Below, piece by piece: positions 7,765 to 15,639 of a DNA stretch of 33,075 bases (its first letter is position 1; each line of letters begins with the position of its first letter). The position numbers and the translations under genes were made by a program. The DNA is from Acidobacteriota bacterium. Lineage in GTDB: Bacteria > Acidobacteriota > Terriglobia > Bryobacterales > Bryobacteraceae. Location of the stretch: contig QHXW01000006.1 in the NCBI GenBank assembly GCA_003223115.1, positions 1-33,075 of the forward strand. The letters run 5' to 3'. The notes beneath the pieces are model-generated. The model saw only the letters and a list, made by a program, of their open reading frames with translations, made no database searches and was not told where the DNA came from.

Positions 7765-8286
7765 CTACGGTGTTTTCTCGGCGTGCCCGGTGGCTGCCTT
7801 CAGGTGTTTATAAAAACCCAGATCCTGGCCGGTCAGCATCTTCGTTGCGAATATGATTTGTCCGGTGTGTTGCGCGAAATGCTCCACCACGTGATAAATG
7901 GCTTCGAGCACCGAAACCTCATACTTCTGAATCGTAACGCGGTGTGTGAGGCGCTCAGGCTTGAGGGTTTCAAGCACCGTGATTGCTTGTTTCACCGTGT
8001 TGTCTAAACGCGCGATCAGTTCGGTAGGGCTCGTGCCACCGCGCGTGGCGAACTCGGCATCTCGAACGCGCGTGTCGGGCTCACCGCCGATGGAGGCGAT
8101 GATCCATTGCCGCACGTTGCCATTCAGGTGCAGGACCAGGTTGCCGATGGCATTTTCGTTCTCGTGGCCGCGCGCCCAGACTTCATCGTCCTTCAGCTTG
8201 CCTACGCACTCGGCGATGCGCGAGGAAAGCTGGTCCAGCTTCTTCGCGGAAAAATCAAGAAACACACGGTCGGTCCCTGCCGGCAT
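7765..8286 (-). CDS. DinB/YfiT-like putative metalloenzyme
   Basis: A 173-residue four-helix-bundle protein of the DinB superfamily. Candidate metal-binding histidines are in NLVLHLNGNVRQW and in HVVEHFAQHTGQI, matching the three-His arrangement of this family. Members include thiol-dependent transferases such as maleylpyruvate isomerase and bacillithiol S-transferase, but the specific activity here cannot be assigned. It lies 36 nt downstream of the E2 gene on the same strand and may be the last gene of the lpdA-lipB-E2 operon. Family call secure, function open. Confidence 0.82.
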   Translation of the reverse strand: MPAGTDRVFLDFSAKKLDQLSSRIAECVGKLKDDEVWARGHENENAIGNLVLHLNGNVRQWIIASIGGEPDTRVRDAEFATRGGTSPTELIARLDNTVKQAITVLETLKPERLTHRVTIQKYEVSVLEAIYHVVEHFAQHTGQIIFATKMLTGQDLGFYKHLKAATGHAEKTP

Positions 8287-8322
8287 ATTTATTTACGTCG
8301 CCCCCATCCCCTTATTCCAGCT

Positions 8323-9789
8323 TTAGAGTACTTCTTCGGACCAGTTCTCGAGAACTGATTTCACCTTGGCTGTGAACTGGTCAGCCAGCGCGCCATCAAC
8401 CAGTCGGTGATCGAAAGTCAGCGACAGATAGCTGATGGACCGGATACCAATGGCATCGTCAATCACCACGGGCGACTTCTCCACCATGCCGACGCCGAGA
8501 ATGGCCACCTGCGGCTGGTTGATAACCGGCGTGGCGAACACGCTGCCGAAGCTGCCGAAATTGGTAATCGAAAATGTGCCGCCCTGCACTTCATCGGGCT
8601 TGAGGTGGCGCGACCGCGCGCGCGCCGCCAGATCCACAATCGCCCGCTGCAGGCCCAGCACGTTCTTCTCGTCGGCGTTGCGAATCACTGGAACGATGAG
8701 CCCGTTCTCGAGCGCCACCGCAATTCCGATATTGATTTCGTTGTGATAGATGATGTTGTTGCCTTCGATGGAAGCATTGAGCAGCGGATAAGTGCGCAGC
8801 GCTTCAACCGTCGCCCGTGCGACGAACGGCAGATAGGTGAGCGAAATTCCGTAACGTGCCTGAAAGTCGTCCCTATGACGATCGCGCATTTTTGCCACCT
8901 TGGTCATATCGACTTTGTGGACGGTGGTCACGTGGGCCGAGACACGCTGGCTCAGCACCATGTGCTCGGCGATCTTCATGCGCATAGTGCTCATCGGCTC
9001 AATGCGCGTCTTGGCTTGCGCGCGCGTAGGAGGAGTGTAGGAATCTGGCGGCGCCTCGACCGGAGTTTGCGGAGCCTGGGGTGCCTGCTGCGCCGCCTTC
9101 TGCGGCGCCGGTGCGGCAGGCCGTACTGCTGGCGCTGGCTGCCGGGGCTGCGCTGCCGCCGGTGCACCCTTCTGTTGGGCAATGTAAGCTTCGACGTCCT
9201 GTTTGGTGATCCGGCCGCCGGCACCAGTCCCTTTTACGCCGTTCAAGTCGATGTTATTCTCGCGCGCCATCCGCCGTACTAATGGTGAGAGTGGTCCTTG
9301 CGACTCGCCGGCCCGTTGCATGGCTTCGGGAGCCGGAGCCGGCGAACTGACGAAATCCGGTTCACCCATTCCGGGTCTTACTCCGAGCTCCTGCCCTTGC
9401 GCAGCAGCATGCGCATTGGGCGCTGGAGCTGGTGGCGGTGGTGGCGACGTTTGAGCTGGCGGAGAGGGCGCCGGGCGCTGGGGTGGGACTGCGGCAGCCG
9501 GCGGAGCAGCCGGGCCCTGCTGTGCCGGACTCTGTGGGCGCGCGCCATCGCCGCCCGCTTCGTTGATGCGCCCCACCACCGTATTGATCCCCACGGTCTT
9601 GCCTTCTTCGACCAGGACTTCAGCCAAGGTTCCGGCCACCGGCGCTGGAATTTCCGTGTCCACTTTATCGGTTGAAATCTCAAACAGAGGCTCATCGCGC
9701 TCCACATGTTCACCCGGCTTCTTCAGCCACTTGGTGAGCGTCCCCTCAACGATGCTTTCGCCCATCTGCGGCATCACAACGTCAGTCAT
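8323..9789 (-). CDS. Dihydrolipoamide acyltransferase (E2) of a 2-oxo-acid dehydrogenase complex
   Basis: E2 forms the core of 2-oxoglutarate or branched-chain 2-oxo-acid dehydrogenase, transferring the acyl group from lipoyl-lysine to CoA. Residues 2-77 form one lipoyl domain with the modified Lys42 in STDKVDTE. A Pro/Ala-rich flexible linker follows to about 165, then an E3-binding domain (LSPLVRRMARENNIDL) and a second linker. The catalytic domain runs from about 258 to 488 and has FDHRLVDGA near the end, containing the catalytic His. The start ATG has GGAGA about 10 nt upstream. The lipoyl region resembles actinobacterial SucB, but substrate class is unproven since E1 is not in the window. 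It lies 18 bp downstream of lipB. Confidence 0.93.
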   Translation of the reverse strand: MTDVVMPQMGESIVEGTLTKWLKKPGEHVERDEPLFEISTDKVDTEIPAPVAGTLAEVLVEEGKTVGINTVVGRINEAGGDGARPQSPAQQGPAAPPAAAVPPQRPAPSPPAQTSPPPPPAPAPNAHAAAQGQELGVRPGMGEPDFVSSPAPAPEAMQRAGESQGPLSPLVRRMARENNIDLNGVKGTGAGGRITKQDVEAYIAQQKGAPAAAQPRQPAPAVRPAAPAPQKAAQQAPQAPQTPVEAPPDSYTPPTRAQAKTRIEPMSTMRMKIAEHMVLSQRVSAHVTTVHKVDMTKVAKMRDRHRDDFQARYGISLTYLPFVARATVEALRTYPLLNASIEGNNIIYHNEINIGIAVALENGLIVPVIRNADEKNVLGLQRAIVDLAARARSRHLKPDEVQGGTFSITNFGSFGSVFATPVINQPQVAILGVGMVEKSPVVIDDAIGIRSISYLSLTFDHRLVDGALADQFTAKVKSVLENWSEEVL

Positions 9790-9807
9790 AAATTCATTTC
9801 TCCGGAA

Positions 9808-10470
9808 TTAAACCGCGGCACTCACGCTCGCCTCGACCATTTCGCATTGGAACACACGGCCGAAATGGAATGCCAGCCTTCCCATCACATCTTCCCGCGA
9901 GGCAGCGGCGCCCAATGCGGCCATGGATGTAACCGGCTTCACCAGGCCGCAGGGCACGATGTACTGGAAATAGCTCAGATCAGTGGTTACATTGAGCGCG
10001 AAGCCGTGCGACGTCACCCAGCGGCTGATGTGCACGCCGATGGCGGCGATCTTCTTCCCCCCCGTCCAAACACCCGTCATTCCGGAAACGCGTCCCCCGG
10101 CGATACCGAAATCAGCCAGCGCCTCAATCATCACCTGCTCGATGGCGCGCACGTAGGCCACCACGTCTCGTTTCCACTCGCGCAAGTGCACAATAGGATA
10201 CCCAACGATCTGGCCCGGACCATGATACGTAATGTCGCCGCCTCGATCCGTGTGATGAAAGGCGATACCTGCTTGCGCGAGCACCTCTTCCCGCGCCAGG
10301 AGATTTTCCAGGTGTCCATTGCGTCCCAGCGTGATAGTGTGCGGGTGCTCCACCAGCAGGAACTGGTCGGGAATTTCACCGCGCTTGCGTTCTGCAACCA
10401 ACGCCTTCTGCAGCTCGAACGCCTCACCGTACTCGAGGCGGCCCACATCGCGCCAACAGCAACTACGCAT
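9808..10470 (-). CDS. lipB: Octanoyl-[ACP]:protein octanoyltransferase
   Basis: Moves octanoate from acyl carrier protein to lipoyl domains, the first committed step of lipoate assembly in the cytoplasm. The 220-residue protein carries RGGDITYHGPGQIVGYP, the conserved Lys in GGKKIAAIGVHISRW and the catalytic Cys in YIVPCGL. Its start overlaps the lpdA stop by 8 bp and it lies directly before the E2 gene, so an enzyme that makes the E2 lipoyl group is co-expressed with E2 and E3. LipA, needed to insert sulphur, is not in the window. Confidence 0.96.
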   Translation of the reverse strand: MRSCCWRDVGRLEYGEAFELQKALVAERKRGEIPDQFLLVEHPHTITLGRNGHLENLLAREEVLAQAGIAFHHTDRGGDITYHGPGQIVGYPIVHLREWKRDVVAYVRAIEQVMIEALADFGIAGGRVSGMTGVWTGGKKIAAIGVHISRWVTSHGFALNVTTDLSYFQYIVPCGLVKPVTSMAALGAAASREDVMGRLAFHFGRVFQCEMVEASVSAAV

Positions 10471-11866
10471 TGATCGCTAGACCATAGACGTTGTTGAACG
10501 CCTCTCCCATCGCCTCGTACAACGTGGGGTGCGCGTGGATGGTGTGCATCAAAGTCTCTACCGTCGCCTCTGCCTCAATCGCGGCCACCGCTTCGCTGAG
10601 CAGCTCGTAGGCTTCCGGCCCGATAATGTGCACGCCCAGGATTTCACCGTAGGTTTCATCAGCGACAATCTTGACGAAGCCGTCGTGTTTGCCGAGAATG
10701 CTGGCCTTGCTGTTGGCCGCAAACGGAAACTTCCCCACCTTCACGCGATTGCCCTGCGCGCGCGCCTGAGCCTCGGTCAATCCCACGCTGCCAATCCCCG
10801 GGTCTGTATACGTGGCGCCCGGAATGCGATTGCGATTCACCGGCCGCACAGGCTTTCCAGCCATGTGTCCCACCGCGACCATGCCCTGCATTGTAGCCAC
10901 ATGCGCCAGTTGCGGTGTCCCGGCGACAATGTCACCGATAGCATAAATGCCCGGCTCCGCCGTTTGCTGCCACCGGTCCACTTTGACAAATCCCCGGTCC
11001 AGTTCGACCTTTGTATTTTCCAGACCGAGCTTTTCCACGTTGGGCTTGCGGCCCACCGCCACCAGTAACCGCTCCGCGCCGATGTCTTCCTTCTTGCCGT
11101 TGCTCAAGGTGGCCGACACTTTCACGCAGCCGTTCAACACCTGAACGTTGTCCACGTTGGCGCCGGTCTCCACGCGAATCTTGGCTTTGCGGAATGCGCG
11201 CTCCAGTTCCTTCGAAATTTCCTCATCCTCCACGGGCACAACACGCGGCAACATCTCGAGAATGGTCACCTGTGTGCCAAAGCGATTGAAGATGGAGGCG
11301 AATTCCACACCCACGGCGCCGGCGCCGATAATGGCCAGCGTCTTTGAAATCGAAGTCAGATTCAGGATCTCGATGTTGGTGAGAATCCGCTCCGCATCGG
11401 GCTTCAATCCCGGCAACATCCTGGCTTCCGAGCCCGTCGCCAACAGGATGTTCTTGGCCTCGAGCTGCTGTGTTCCCTGCTCGCCGCGCACTTCCACTCG
11501 CCCGCGGCTTTTCACCACGCCGAAGCCCTTGATCCACTCCACCTTGTTCTTCTTCATCAAGAACTCGACGCCTTTGGCGTGCTTGGCGACGATCTTGTTC
11601 TTGCGATCGATGACCTTGGGATAATCGATCTTCGGATTCTGACAGATGATGCCATCTTCTTCGCGGTGCGCGAAATGCTCCCAGACATCGGCCGTATGGA
11701 GCAGCGCCTTGGTCGGAATGCAGCCAACGTGCAGGCAGGCGCCGCCCAACTTGGGGTCCTTTTCGATGATCGCGGTCTTTAGTCCGTATTGCCCGGCGCG
11801 CACAGCCGCGGAATATCCGCCCGGTCCGCTTCCGATAACGATCAAATCGTAGGCCACTTTTTCCAT
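10463..11866 (-). CDS. lpdA: Dihydrolipoyl dehydrogenase (E3)
   Basis: FAD-dependent enzyme that re-oxidises dihydrolipoyl-E2 with NAD+. The 467-residue protein has the FAD-binding VIGSGPGGYSAAVRAGQ near the N-terminus and the redox disulphide in GGACLHVGCIPTKALL. A second Rossmann motif (AIIGAGAVGVEFASIF) binds NAD, ATGSEARMLPG and IYAIGDI are also present, and the C-terminal catalytic His-Glu is in HAHPTLYEAMGE. All catalytic residues are present and length is normal. It is the first gene of the lpdA-lipB-E2 operon, with 8 bp overlap to lipB. An upstream gap of about 95 bp to purS should hold the operon promoter, though none stands out. Confidence 0.97.
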   Translation of the reverse strand: MEKVAYDLIVIGSGPGGYSAAVRAGQYGLKTAIIEKDPKLGGACLHVGCIPTKALLHTADVWEHFAHREEDGIICQNPKIDYPKVIDRKNKIVAKHAKGVEFLMKKNKVEWIKGFGVVKSRGRVEVRGEQGTQQLEAKNILLATGSEARMLPGLKPDAERILTNIEILNLTSISKTLAIIGAGAVGVEFASIFNRFGTQVTILEMLPRVVPVEDEEISKELERAFRKAKIRVETGANVDNVQVLNGCVKVSATLSNGKKEDIGAERLLVAVGRKPNVEKLGLENTKVELDRGFVKVDRWQQTAEPGIYAIGDIVAGTPQLAHVATMQGMVAVGHMAGKPVRPVNRNRIPGATYTDPGIGSVGLTEAQARAQGNRVKVGKFPFAANSKASILGKHDGFVKIVADETYGEILGVHIIGPEAYELLSEAVAAIEAEATVETLMHTIHAHPTLYEAMGEAFNNVYGLAINA

Positions 11867-11961
11867 TCTACCTGGATGATGATTCTGTTGCGGTAAGGAT
11901 TCGTACGGCGGTGTCCTGTAATACCAGCCCCACGCCTTTGCCGGGATTTCGAGGCACGCCG

Positions 11962-12207
11962 CTAATCCAGAAACTCGATGCGGTACTCTTCGATCACTGG
12001 ATTCGTCAAGACATCGCGGGCGATCGCATCCATGTCTTTCTGAGCCTGCTCGCGCGTGGTACCTGAGTCGATGGCGATTTCGAAAAACTTGCCCTGGCGG
12101 ACGGCGGCGATGCTCTTGTACCCCAGTCCCGCAAGCGCGGAGCGAATGGTTTGACCCTGGGGATCAAGGATGGTGGATTTGAACGAGACATACACGCGAG
12201 CTTTCAT
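11962..12207 (-). CDS. purS: Phosphoribosylformylglycinamidine synthase subunit PurS
   Basis: PurS is the small structural subunit that joins PurQ and PurL in the FGAM synthase of purine synthesis. The 81-residue protein begins MKARVYVSFKSTILDPQG, followed by GQTIRSALAGLGY and a C-terminal NPVIEEYRIEFLD, all typical; length is normal. The frame is open upstream, but homology starts at the ATG at 12207. Neither purQ nor purL is adjacent, so the gene is separated from its usual partners. TACAAT on the minus strand about 15 nt upstream of the ATG may be its -10 box, inside a tandem 23-bp repeat. Confidence 0.92.
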   Translation of the reverse strand: MKARVYVSFKSTILDPQGQTIRSALAGLGYKSIAAVRQGKFFEIAIDSGTTREQAQKDMDAIARDVLTNPVIEEYRIEFLD

Positions 12208-12218
12208 GGGAACTCGTA

Positions 12219-12264
12219 TTGTATCGCGCGGTTCGCGGGTCTTGTATCGCGTGGTCCGTGGGTC
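12219..12264. repeat. Tandem imperfect 23-bp repeat before purS
   Basis: Two adjacent copies at 12219-12241 and 12242-12264 share TTGTATCGCG and end in GGGTC, differing at three positions. On the minus strand each contains GATACAA, and the copy nearest purS forms TACAAT, a plausible -10 box. Confidence 0.75.
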
Positions 12265-12329
12265 GCGCGCCTTCCCCGCCCCTTGTAAACGGACCTGCCC
12301 GCTCGATCGGGCACGTGGTCGCAAAAGTC

Positions 12330-13277
12330 CTATTGATAGATGGGTTCGAGCTTGTTGACCACGTACGCACCAGAACGTTCGTAACTGATGCGCGGGCCCT
12401 GACGCGCCGTGTCCAGGTCCACACAAAGCCAGCCGCGGTACGAGATGTCCTTCAGCACGCGGTGGCAGCCCGGAAAATCAATTTCGCCGGCGCCCAGATC
12501 GAAGATACTCGAGAGAAAGCGTGCTTCGCGCGAATCCTTGGGGTGTACCTTGCCGCTGTCTTCCACCACGTCGGCAGGCGGCTGGGTCCACCTGGCATCC
12601 TTGTAATCAGCGAAACATAACCGCTGCTTGTATTTTTCTAGTGTCTTGACCACGTCGCCGCCGGCCAAGTGGAGGTGCGCGGTGTCAGGCGCTAAGTAGA
12701 AGACCCTCGGATTGAGTTTGGCCATCACCAGGTCGATTTCCGGCGGCCGTTCGACCATCTGGCCTAAGTGATTGTGCAGCCCGGCGCGGAATCCCATTTC
12801 GCCGGCAAGTTCGCCCAGACGCGCCAAGCACTCGCACATGTTGTCGAACTGTTGCATCGTGTCGACGTTGTCCGGCAGCCGGGAGGGCGAGAATACAACC
12901 AGCTCCTTCGCGCCGAACATCTTGAGAAAAGTCATCGCCCGCCGCGCATCGGATATGATCTTGCTTACCTGCGACGCATCATTCGATGGCGCGTTGAACG
13001 AAATTGTGCAGATGTACAGGTTGCGCTTCGAGACTTCCTTCTCCATGCGCGAGGGCGGCATATCAAATCTTTCAAAGCAGCGTGGAAAACCGGTGAGGCG
13101 CAACCCGATGAAACCGGTGTCGCGCATGACGTCCAGAATCTCTGTGAAAAGCGCCGGCCGGAAATGGTCCCATAACCCAAGGCTCAGCGCCCACTTCACG
13201 TTCTTGTTCGCCGGCAATGTCGAGGCGCTCTTTGCCAGCGCGACGGAAAGCGTTGCAAGAAAACAGCGGCGGTTCAT
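12330..13277 (-). CDS. Exported sugar phosphate isomerase/epimerase-like TIM barrel
   Basis: A 315-residue xylose-isomerase-like TIM-barrel protein. An N-terminal leader (NRRCFLATLSVALAKSAS) with paired arginines suggests export, possibly by Tat. Barrel motifs include GFIGLRLTGFP, LHNHLGQ, VFYLAPDTAHLHLAGGD, CFADYKDARW and GWLCVDLD, with His, Asp and Glu/Asp residues at the positions where this family binds a divalent metal. The substrate is unknown; family members act on inositols, keto-sugars and related compounds. It starts 5 bp after the mandelate-racemase family gene on the same strand, so the two probably serve one sugar or sugar-acid route (inference). Confidence 0.85.
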   Translation of the reverse strand: MNRRCFLATLSVALAKSASTLPANKNVKWALSLGLWDHFRPALFTEILDVMRDTGFIGLRLTGFPRCFERFDMPPSRMEKEVSKRNLYICTISFNAPSNDASQVSKIISDARRAMTFLKMFGAKELVVFSPSRLPDNVDTMQQFDNMCECLARLGELAGEMGFRAGLHNHLGQMVERPPEIDLVMAKLNPRVFYLAPDTAHLHLAGGDVVKTLEKYKQRLCFADYKDARWTQPPADVVEDSGKVHPKDSREARFLSSIFDLGAGEIDFPGCHRVLKDISYRGWLCVDLDTARQGPRISYERSGAYVVNKLEPIYQ

Positions 13278-13282
13278 GCCAG

Positions 13283-14401
13283 CTATGCTACACGGTATTT
13301 GCGGATTGCGTCTTCGTCCAGATCGATGCCCAGACCCGGTTCCTGTGGAATAGCCAGGTAACCGTCGCTTGCCCGCAGTTTCTGGCGCGTGATGCTCTCG
13401 CGCAGGTTGGTCTCCTCTTCAGCCACGAACTCACAAATCAGCGCGTTTGGAATGGAATTTAGCCAATGAAGCGCGGCAGTGACGTTGATGTACGTGGTGA
13501 ACCCGTGGTTTGCAATTGGCAGGCCGCGGTCCCATGCCAGAGCCGCGATCTTCATGGCCTCGGTGAAACCGCCACAACGCGTGAGATCCACCTGAACCAC
13601 ATCGATACGGCCCCGGTCCATCAGGTCCAGGAACGACTGCCTGTTGCTTTCCTCTTCGCCGGCCGCGATGCGCACATCTGTGGATTCGGCCAGCTTGCGG
13701 TAACCGTCGTAGTCATCGGGACGCAGTGGCTCTTCGAGCCAGAAGATGCCGTATTCCGAAAAAGCCCGGGCGCGTTGCAGCGCGGTTTTGGAATCCCATA
13801 CCAGGCCGGCGTCGATGAGCAGATCGGCTCCATCGCCCAAACCCTTGCGAGCTTCACGCACCAGCGCGATATCGGTACGCTCGTCTTGTCCCATGGGGTC
13901 CCAGCCGAATTTCACAGCGGTGAATCCCTGGTCGCGATAGCGGCGGGCCAGGTCGCCGGTTTTCTCGGGTGTTGGGCCGAACAGAGAGCTGGCATAGCAG
14001 CGCATCGTCTGGTGGAAGCCGCCCCCCAGCAGTTTCCAGACCGGCAGCTTCAGCGCTTTGCCTTTGACGTCCCACAGCGCCAGGTCGATACCGCTCATGG
14101 CGTGCAGACCCACGCCGCGACGGCCGCCATAAATGTTGGCGCGGTACATTTTGTGCCAAATCTTTTCGGTCTCGAATGGATCTTCGCCGACCACTACTTG
14201 CCCCAGACCGCACGCCGTCGTATGCGAGAACGGCCCGTCAATCGCGCCCTTGACGGCCATGGGAGCGGAATCCACCTCGCCGACTCCGGTAATTCCAGCG
14301 TCGGTCTCGACGCGCACAATGAGCGCATCCTGGCCGCTGTCGCACTGAAACTTCACCTCAGGCTGGCGCAGATAAATGGTCTCAACCCGTGTGATCTTCA
14401 T
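13283..14401 (-). CDS. Mandelate racemase/muconate lactonizing enzyme family protein
   Basis: Enolase-superfamily enzyme of about 372 residues, likely a sugar-acid dehydratase or epimerase in the cytoplasm. The N-terminal capping domain begins MKITRVETIYLRQPEVKFQ. In the barrel, VKFGWD supplies the catalytic Lys; LIDAG, WLEEPL and AAGEEE supply the three metal ligands; VDLTRCGG and ANHGF supply the Asp-His pair of the mandelate-racemase subgroup. Start ATG at 14401 is chosen because a TATAAT box ends 15 nt upstream and homology begins there; the longer frame would run through the promoter. First gene of an apparent operon with the TIM-barrel isomerase. The exact substrate cannot be named. Confidence 0.88.
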   Translation of the reverse strand: MKITRVETIYLRQPEVKFQCDSGQDALIVRVETDAGITGVGEVDSAPMAVKGAIDGPFSHTTACGLGQVVVGEDPFETEKIWHKMYRANIYGGRRGVGLHAMSGIDLALWDVKGKALKLPVWKLLGGGFHQTMRCYASSLFGPTPEKTGDLARRYRDQGFTAVKFGWDPMGQDERTDIALVREARKGLGDGADLLIDAGLVWDSKTALQRARAFSEYGIFWLEEPLRPDDYDGYRKLAESTDVRIAAGEEESNRQSFLDLMDRGRIDVVQVDLTRCGGFTEAMKIAALAWDRGLPIANHGFTTYINVTAALHWLNSIPNALICEFVAEEETNLRESITRQKLRASDGYLAIPQEPGLGIDLDEDAIRKYRVA

Positions 14402-14416
14402 GATGGCAGAACGCCA

Positions 14417-14422
14417 ATTATA
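14417..14422 (-). promoter_or_regulatory. -10 box of the mandelate-racemase operon
   Basis: Perfect TATAAT on the minus strand, 15 nt before the ATG at 14401. GTTTCA 17 bp upstream is a weak -35 candidate. The implied leader is only about 9 nt and has no Shine-Dalgarno. Confidence 0.55.
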
Positions 14423-14470
14423 GCGAAAGCCCGCAAGACTGAAACTGCTCGCTCTGATCAACCCATTCCA

Positions 14471-14494
14471 CTACGCGATACTACGCGATACAAT
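14471..14494 (+). repeat. 10-bp tandem duplication running into a TACAAT box
   Basis: CTACGCGATA occurs twice without a gap (14471-14490) and leads into TACAAT (14489-14494), 18 nt before the ATG at 14513. The core CGCGATACAA also occurs upstream of purS, so the two promoter regions resemble each other. Confidence 0.5.
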
Positions 14495-14512
14495 CGAGAA
14501 CAGAGTAGCGAG

Positions 14513-14700
14513 ATGACTTCCCAGGAAGAACTGCACCGGCTGGTTGAACGGCTTCCAGAAGAGGAGTCTCGCGCGGCCCTCCGTTTTCTTGAATACCTCT
14601 GCGAAACTGCAGGACCCCTTCTGGCGGAAGCGCCAATTCCAGGTAGGACGGGTGCGGCGTCGACGGCTGGCATCAGGCCGAGTCTGTTACGGGCGCGGGG
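14513..14700 (+). pseudogene. Short helical ORF, probably degraded
   Basis: The ATG at 14513 opens a protein beginning MTSQEELHRLVERLPEEES, then RAALRFLEYLCETAG. This looks like the N-terminal helices of small acidic antitoxin-like or regulatory proteins common in these bacteria. After about residue 34 the sequence turns Pro/Arg/Gly-rich and loses that character, and the frame stays open to 14893, antisense through the anti-sigma gene, with no sensible end. The most likely reading is a gene that lost its 3' part or its frame. I do not recognise a named family. Confidence 0.4.
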
Positions 14701-14719
14701 CCCGGATCAGCCGCCGAAT

Positions 14720-14959
14720 TCAGCCCTTTTTGGCCATCTTATGTTCCAGGGCGGTCATCAGCCGGGCATGCATGTCCGCCGGAATCGGATACGGATCCAT
14801 GCCCTTATAAATCCGGATGGTTTTCTTGGTCGTGTCGCAGATCACCCAGCAATTCGGACAGTCGCTAATATGCTGCTCGAGTTTGCTGCGTAGATCCGGA
14901 TCGGTCTTTTCATCCAGATAATCGCTCAGCTCGTCCAGGAACTGTCTACATGTAAGCAA
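14720..14959 (-). CDS. Zinc-finger anti-sigma factor (zf-HC2/ZAS domain)
   Basis: A 79-residue protein with the zinc-binding anti-sigma pattern: Cys4 in LTCRQFLDELSDYLD and HISDCPNC (H-x3-C-x2-C). Such proteins bind and silence the cognate ECF sigma factor; many respond to thiol oxidation through the zinc site. No membrane segment is present, so it would act in the cytoplasm. The start must be TTG at 14959, because the only nearby ATG is in the sigma frame; GGGAG lies about 10 nt upstream. It overlaps the sigma gene by 14 bp, which ensures balanced expression. Confidence 0.85.
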   Translation of the reverse strand: MLTCRQFLDELSDYLDEKTDPDLRSKLEQHISDCPNCWVICDTTKKTIRIYKGMDPYPIPADMHARLMTALEHKMAKKG

Positions 14960-15575
14960 AGGCGTCTTCTCCCTTGCGTTTAAATTGCCGCGTCAACTTG
15001 TCACGGAGCTGCAGGCGCGCACGCAGCAGCCGGCTCTTGACGGCCGGTACGGACAGATTCAGTGCTTCGGCCGTTTCTTCGGTCGACAGTTCATCGACGT
15101 CGCGCAGTACGAATACCGCTCGGTAAATCGGCGCCAGGTCGTCCACCGCGGAGGACAGAATTTGATTCAGCTCTTCGCGCGAGTACCGCTGCTCCGGATT
15201 CTCATCCCAGGCCGCGATCTCGCGCGCCACAGTGTCCTCGCCGGTATCGATGGTTTCGTCGAGCGAAACTGACCGGTCGGACTTGCGCTTGCGCAGCTTC
15301 ATCAACGCCTGGTTCACCGCGATGCGCACAATCCAGGTATAGAACTTCGATTGCCCCTGGAACTGGTCGAGGTGCTCGTAGGCCTTCAGAAACGCTTCCT
15401 GCAGGACGTCTTCGGCGTCTTCGCGATTCTGCGTGATGTGCAAAGCCAGGCGAAAAATTTTGCCTTCATAGCGCCGCAGCAGCTCGCTGAAAGCCTTTGC
15501 ATCGCCCAGGCGTGCCCGTGCGACTATAGCGGCTTCATCGTCGATTTCGATCGGGCTGCTCATGGCGGACATCAC
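14946..15575 (-). CDS. ECF-type RNA polymerase sigma factor
   Basis: A sigma-70 family group 4 factor of about 205-209 residues. Region 2 is seen in FSELLRRYEGKIFRLALHI, EDAEDVLQEAFLKAYEHL and FYTWIVRIAVNQALMKLRK; region 4 in ELSTEETAEALNLSVPAVKSRLLRAR. It directs RNA polymerase to a specific promoter set, probably held in check by the overlapping zinc anti-sigma protein. Start could be GTG 15575, ATG 15572 or ATG 15563; homology alone does not decide. A TATAAT box lies just upstream. Target genes are not evident in the window. Confidence 0.93.
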   Translation of the reverse strand: MMSAMSSPIEIDDEAAIVARARLGDAKAFSELLRRYEGKIFRLALHITQNREDAEDVLQEAFLKAYEHLDQFQGQSKFYTWIVRIAVNQALMKLRKRKSDRSVSLDETIDTGEDTVAREIAAWDENPEQRYSREELNQILSSAVDDLAPIYRAVFVLRDVDELSTEETAEALNLSVPAVKSRLLRARLQLRDKLTRQFKRKGEDAFAYM

Positions 15576-15592
15576 GATGCAGGGAGGTTTTT

Positions 15593-15598
15593 ATTATA
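15593..15598 (-). promoter_or_regulatory. -10 box of the sigma/anti-sigma operon
   Basis: Perfect TATAAT on the minus strand, 17 nt before the GTG at 15575, within a short AT-rich stretch. No convincing -35 box for the housekeeping sigma was seen, and no obvious autoregulatory ECF-type motif could be confirmed by eye. Confidence 0.5.
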
Positions 15599-15639
15599 GC
15601 GCGAGAAGACTCACTCCGGCAGGCGGGTAGCTGCGAGTC

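Noticed and set aside
8407-9282. 291-codon plus-strand open frame
   Set aside because: Antisense to the E2 gene; its Arg/Leu-rich stretch is the complement of the Pro/Ala linker.
11867-11961. RNA gene or riboswitch between lpdA and purS
   Set aside because: No tRNA-like folding, conserved riboswitch core or strong hairpin could be seen by eye in this short gap.
13466-14893. 475-codon open frame on the plus strand
   Set aside because: It runs antisense to the mandelate-racemase family gene, has no recognisable motifs and reflects codon bias of a GC-rich gene. Only its tail from 14513 resembles a real small protein.
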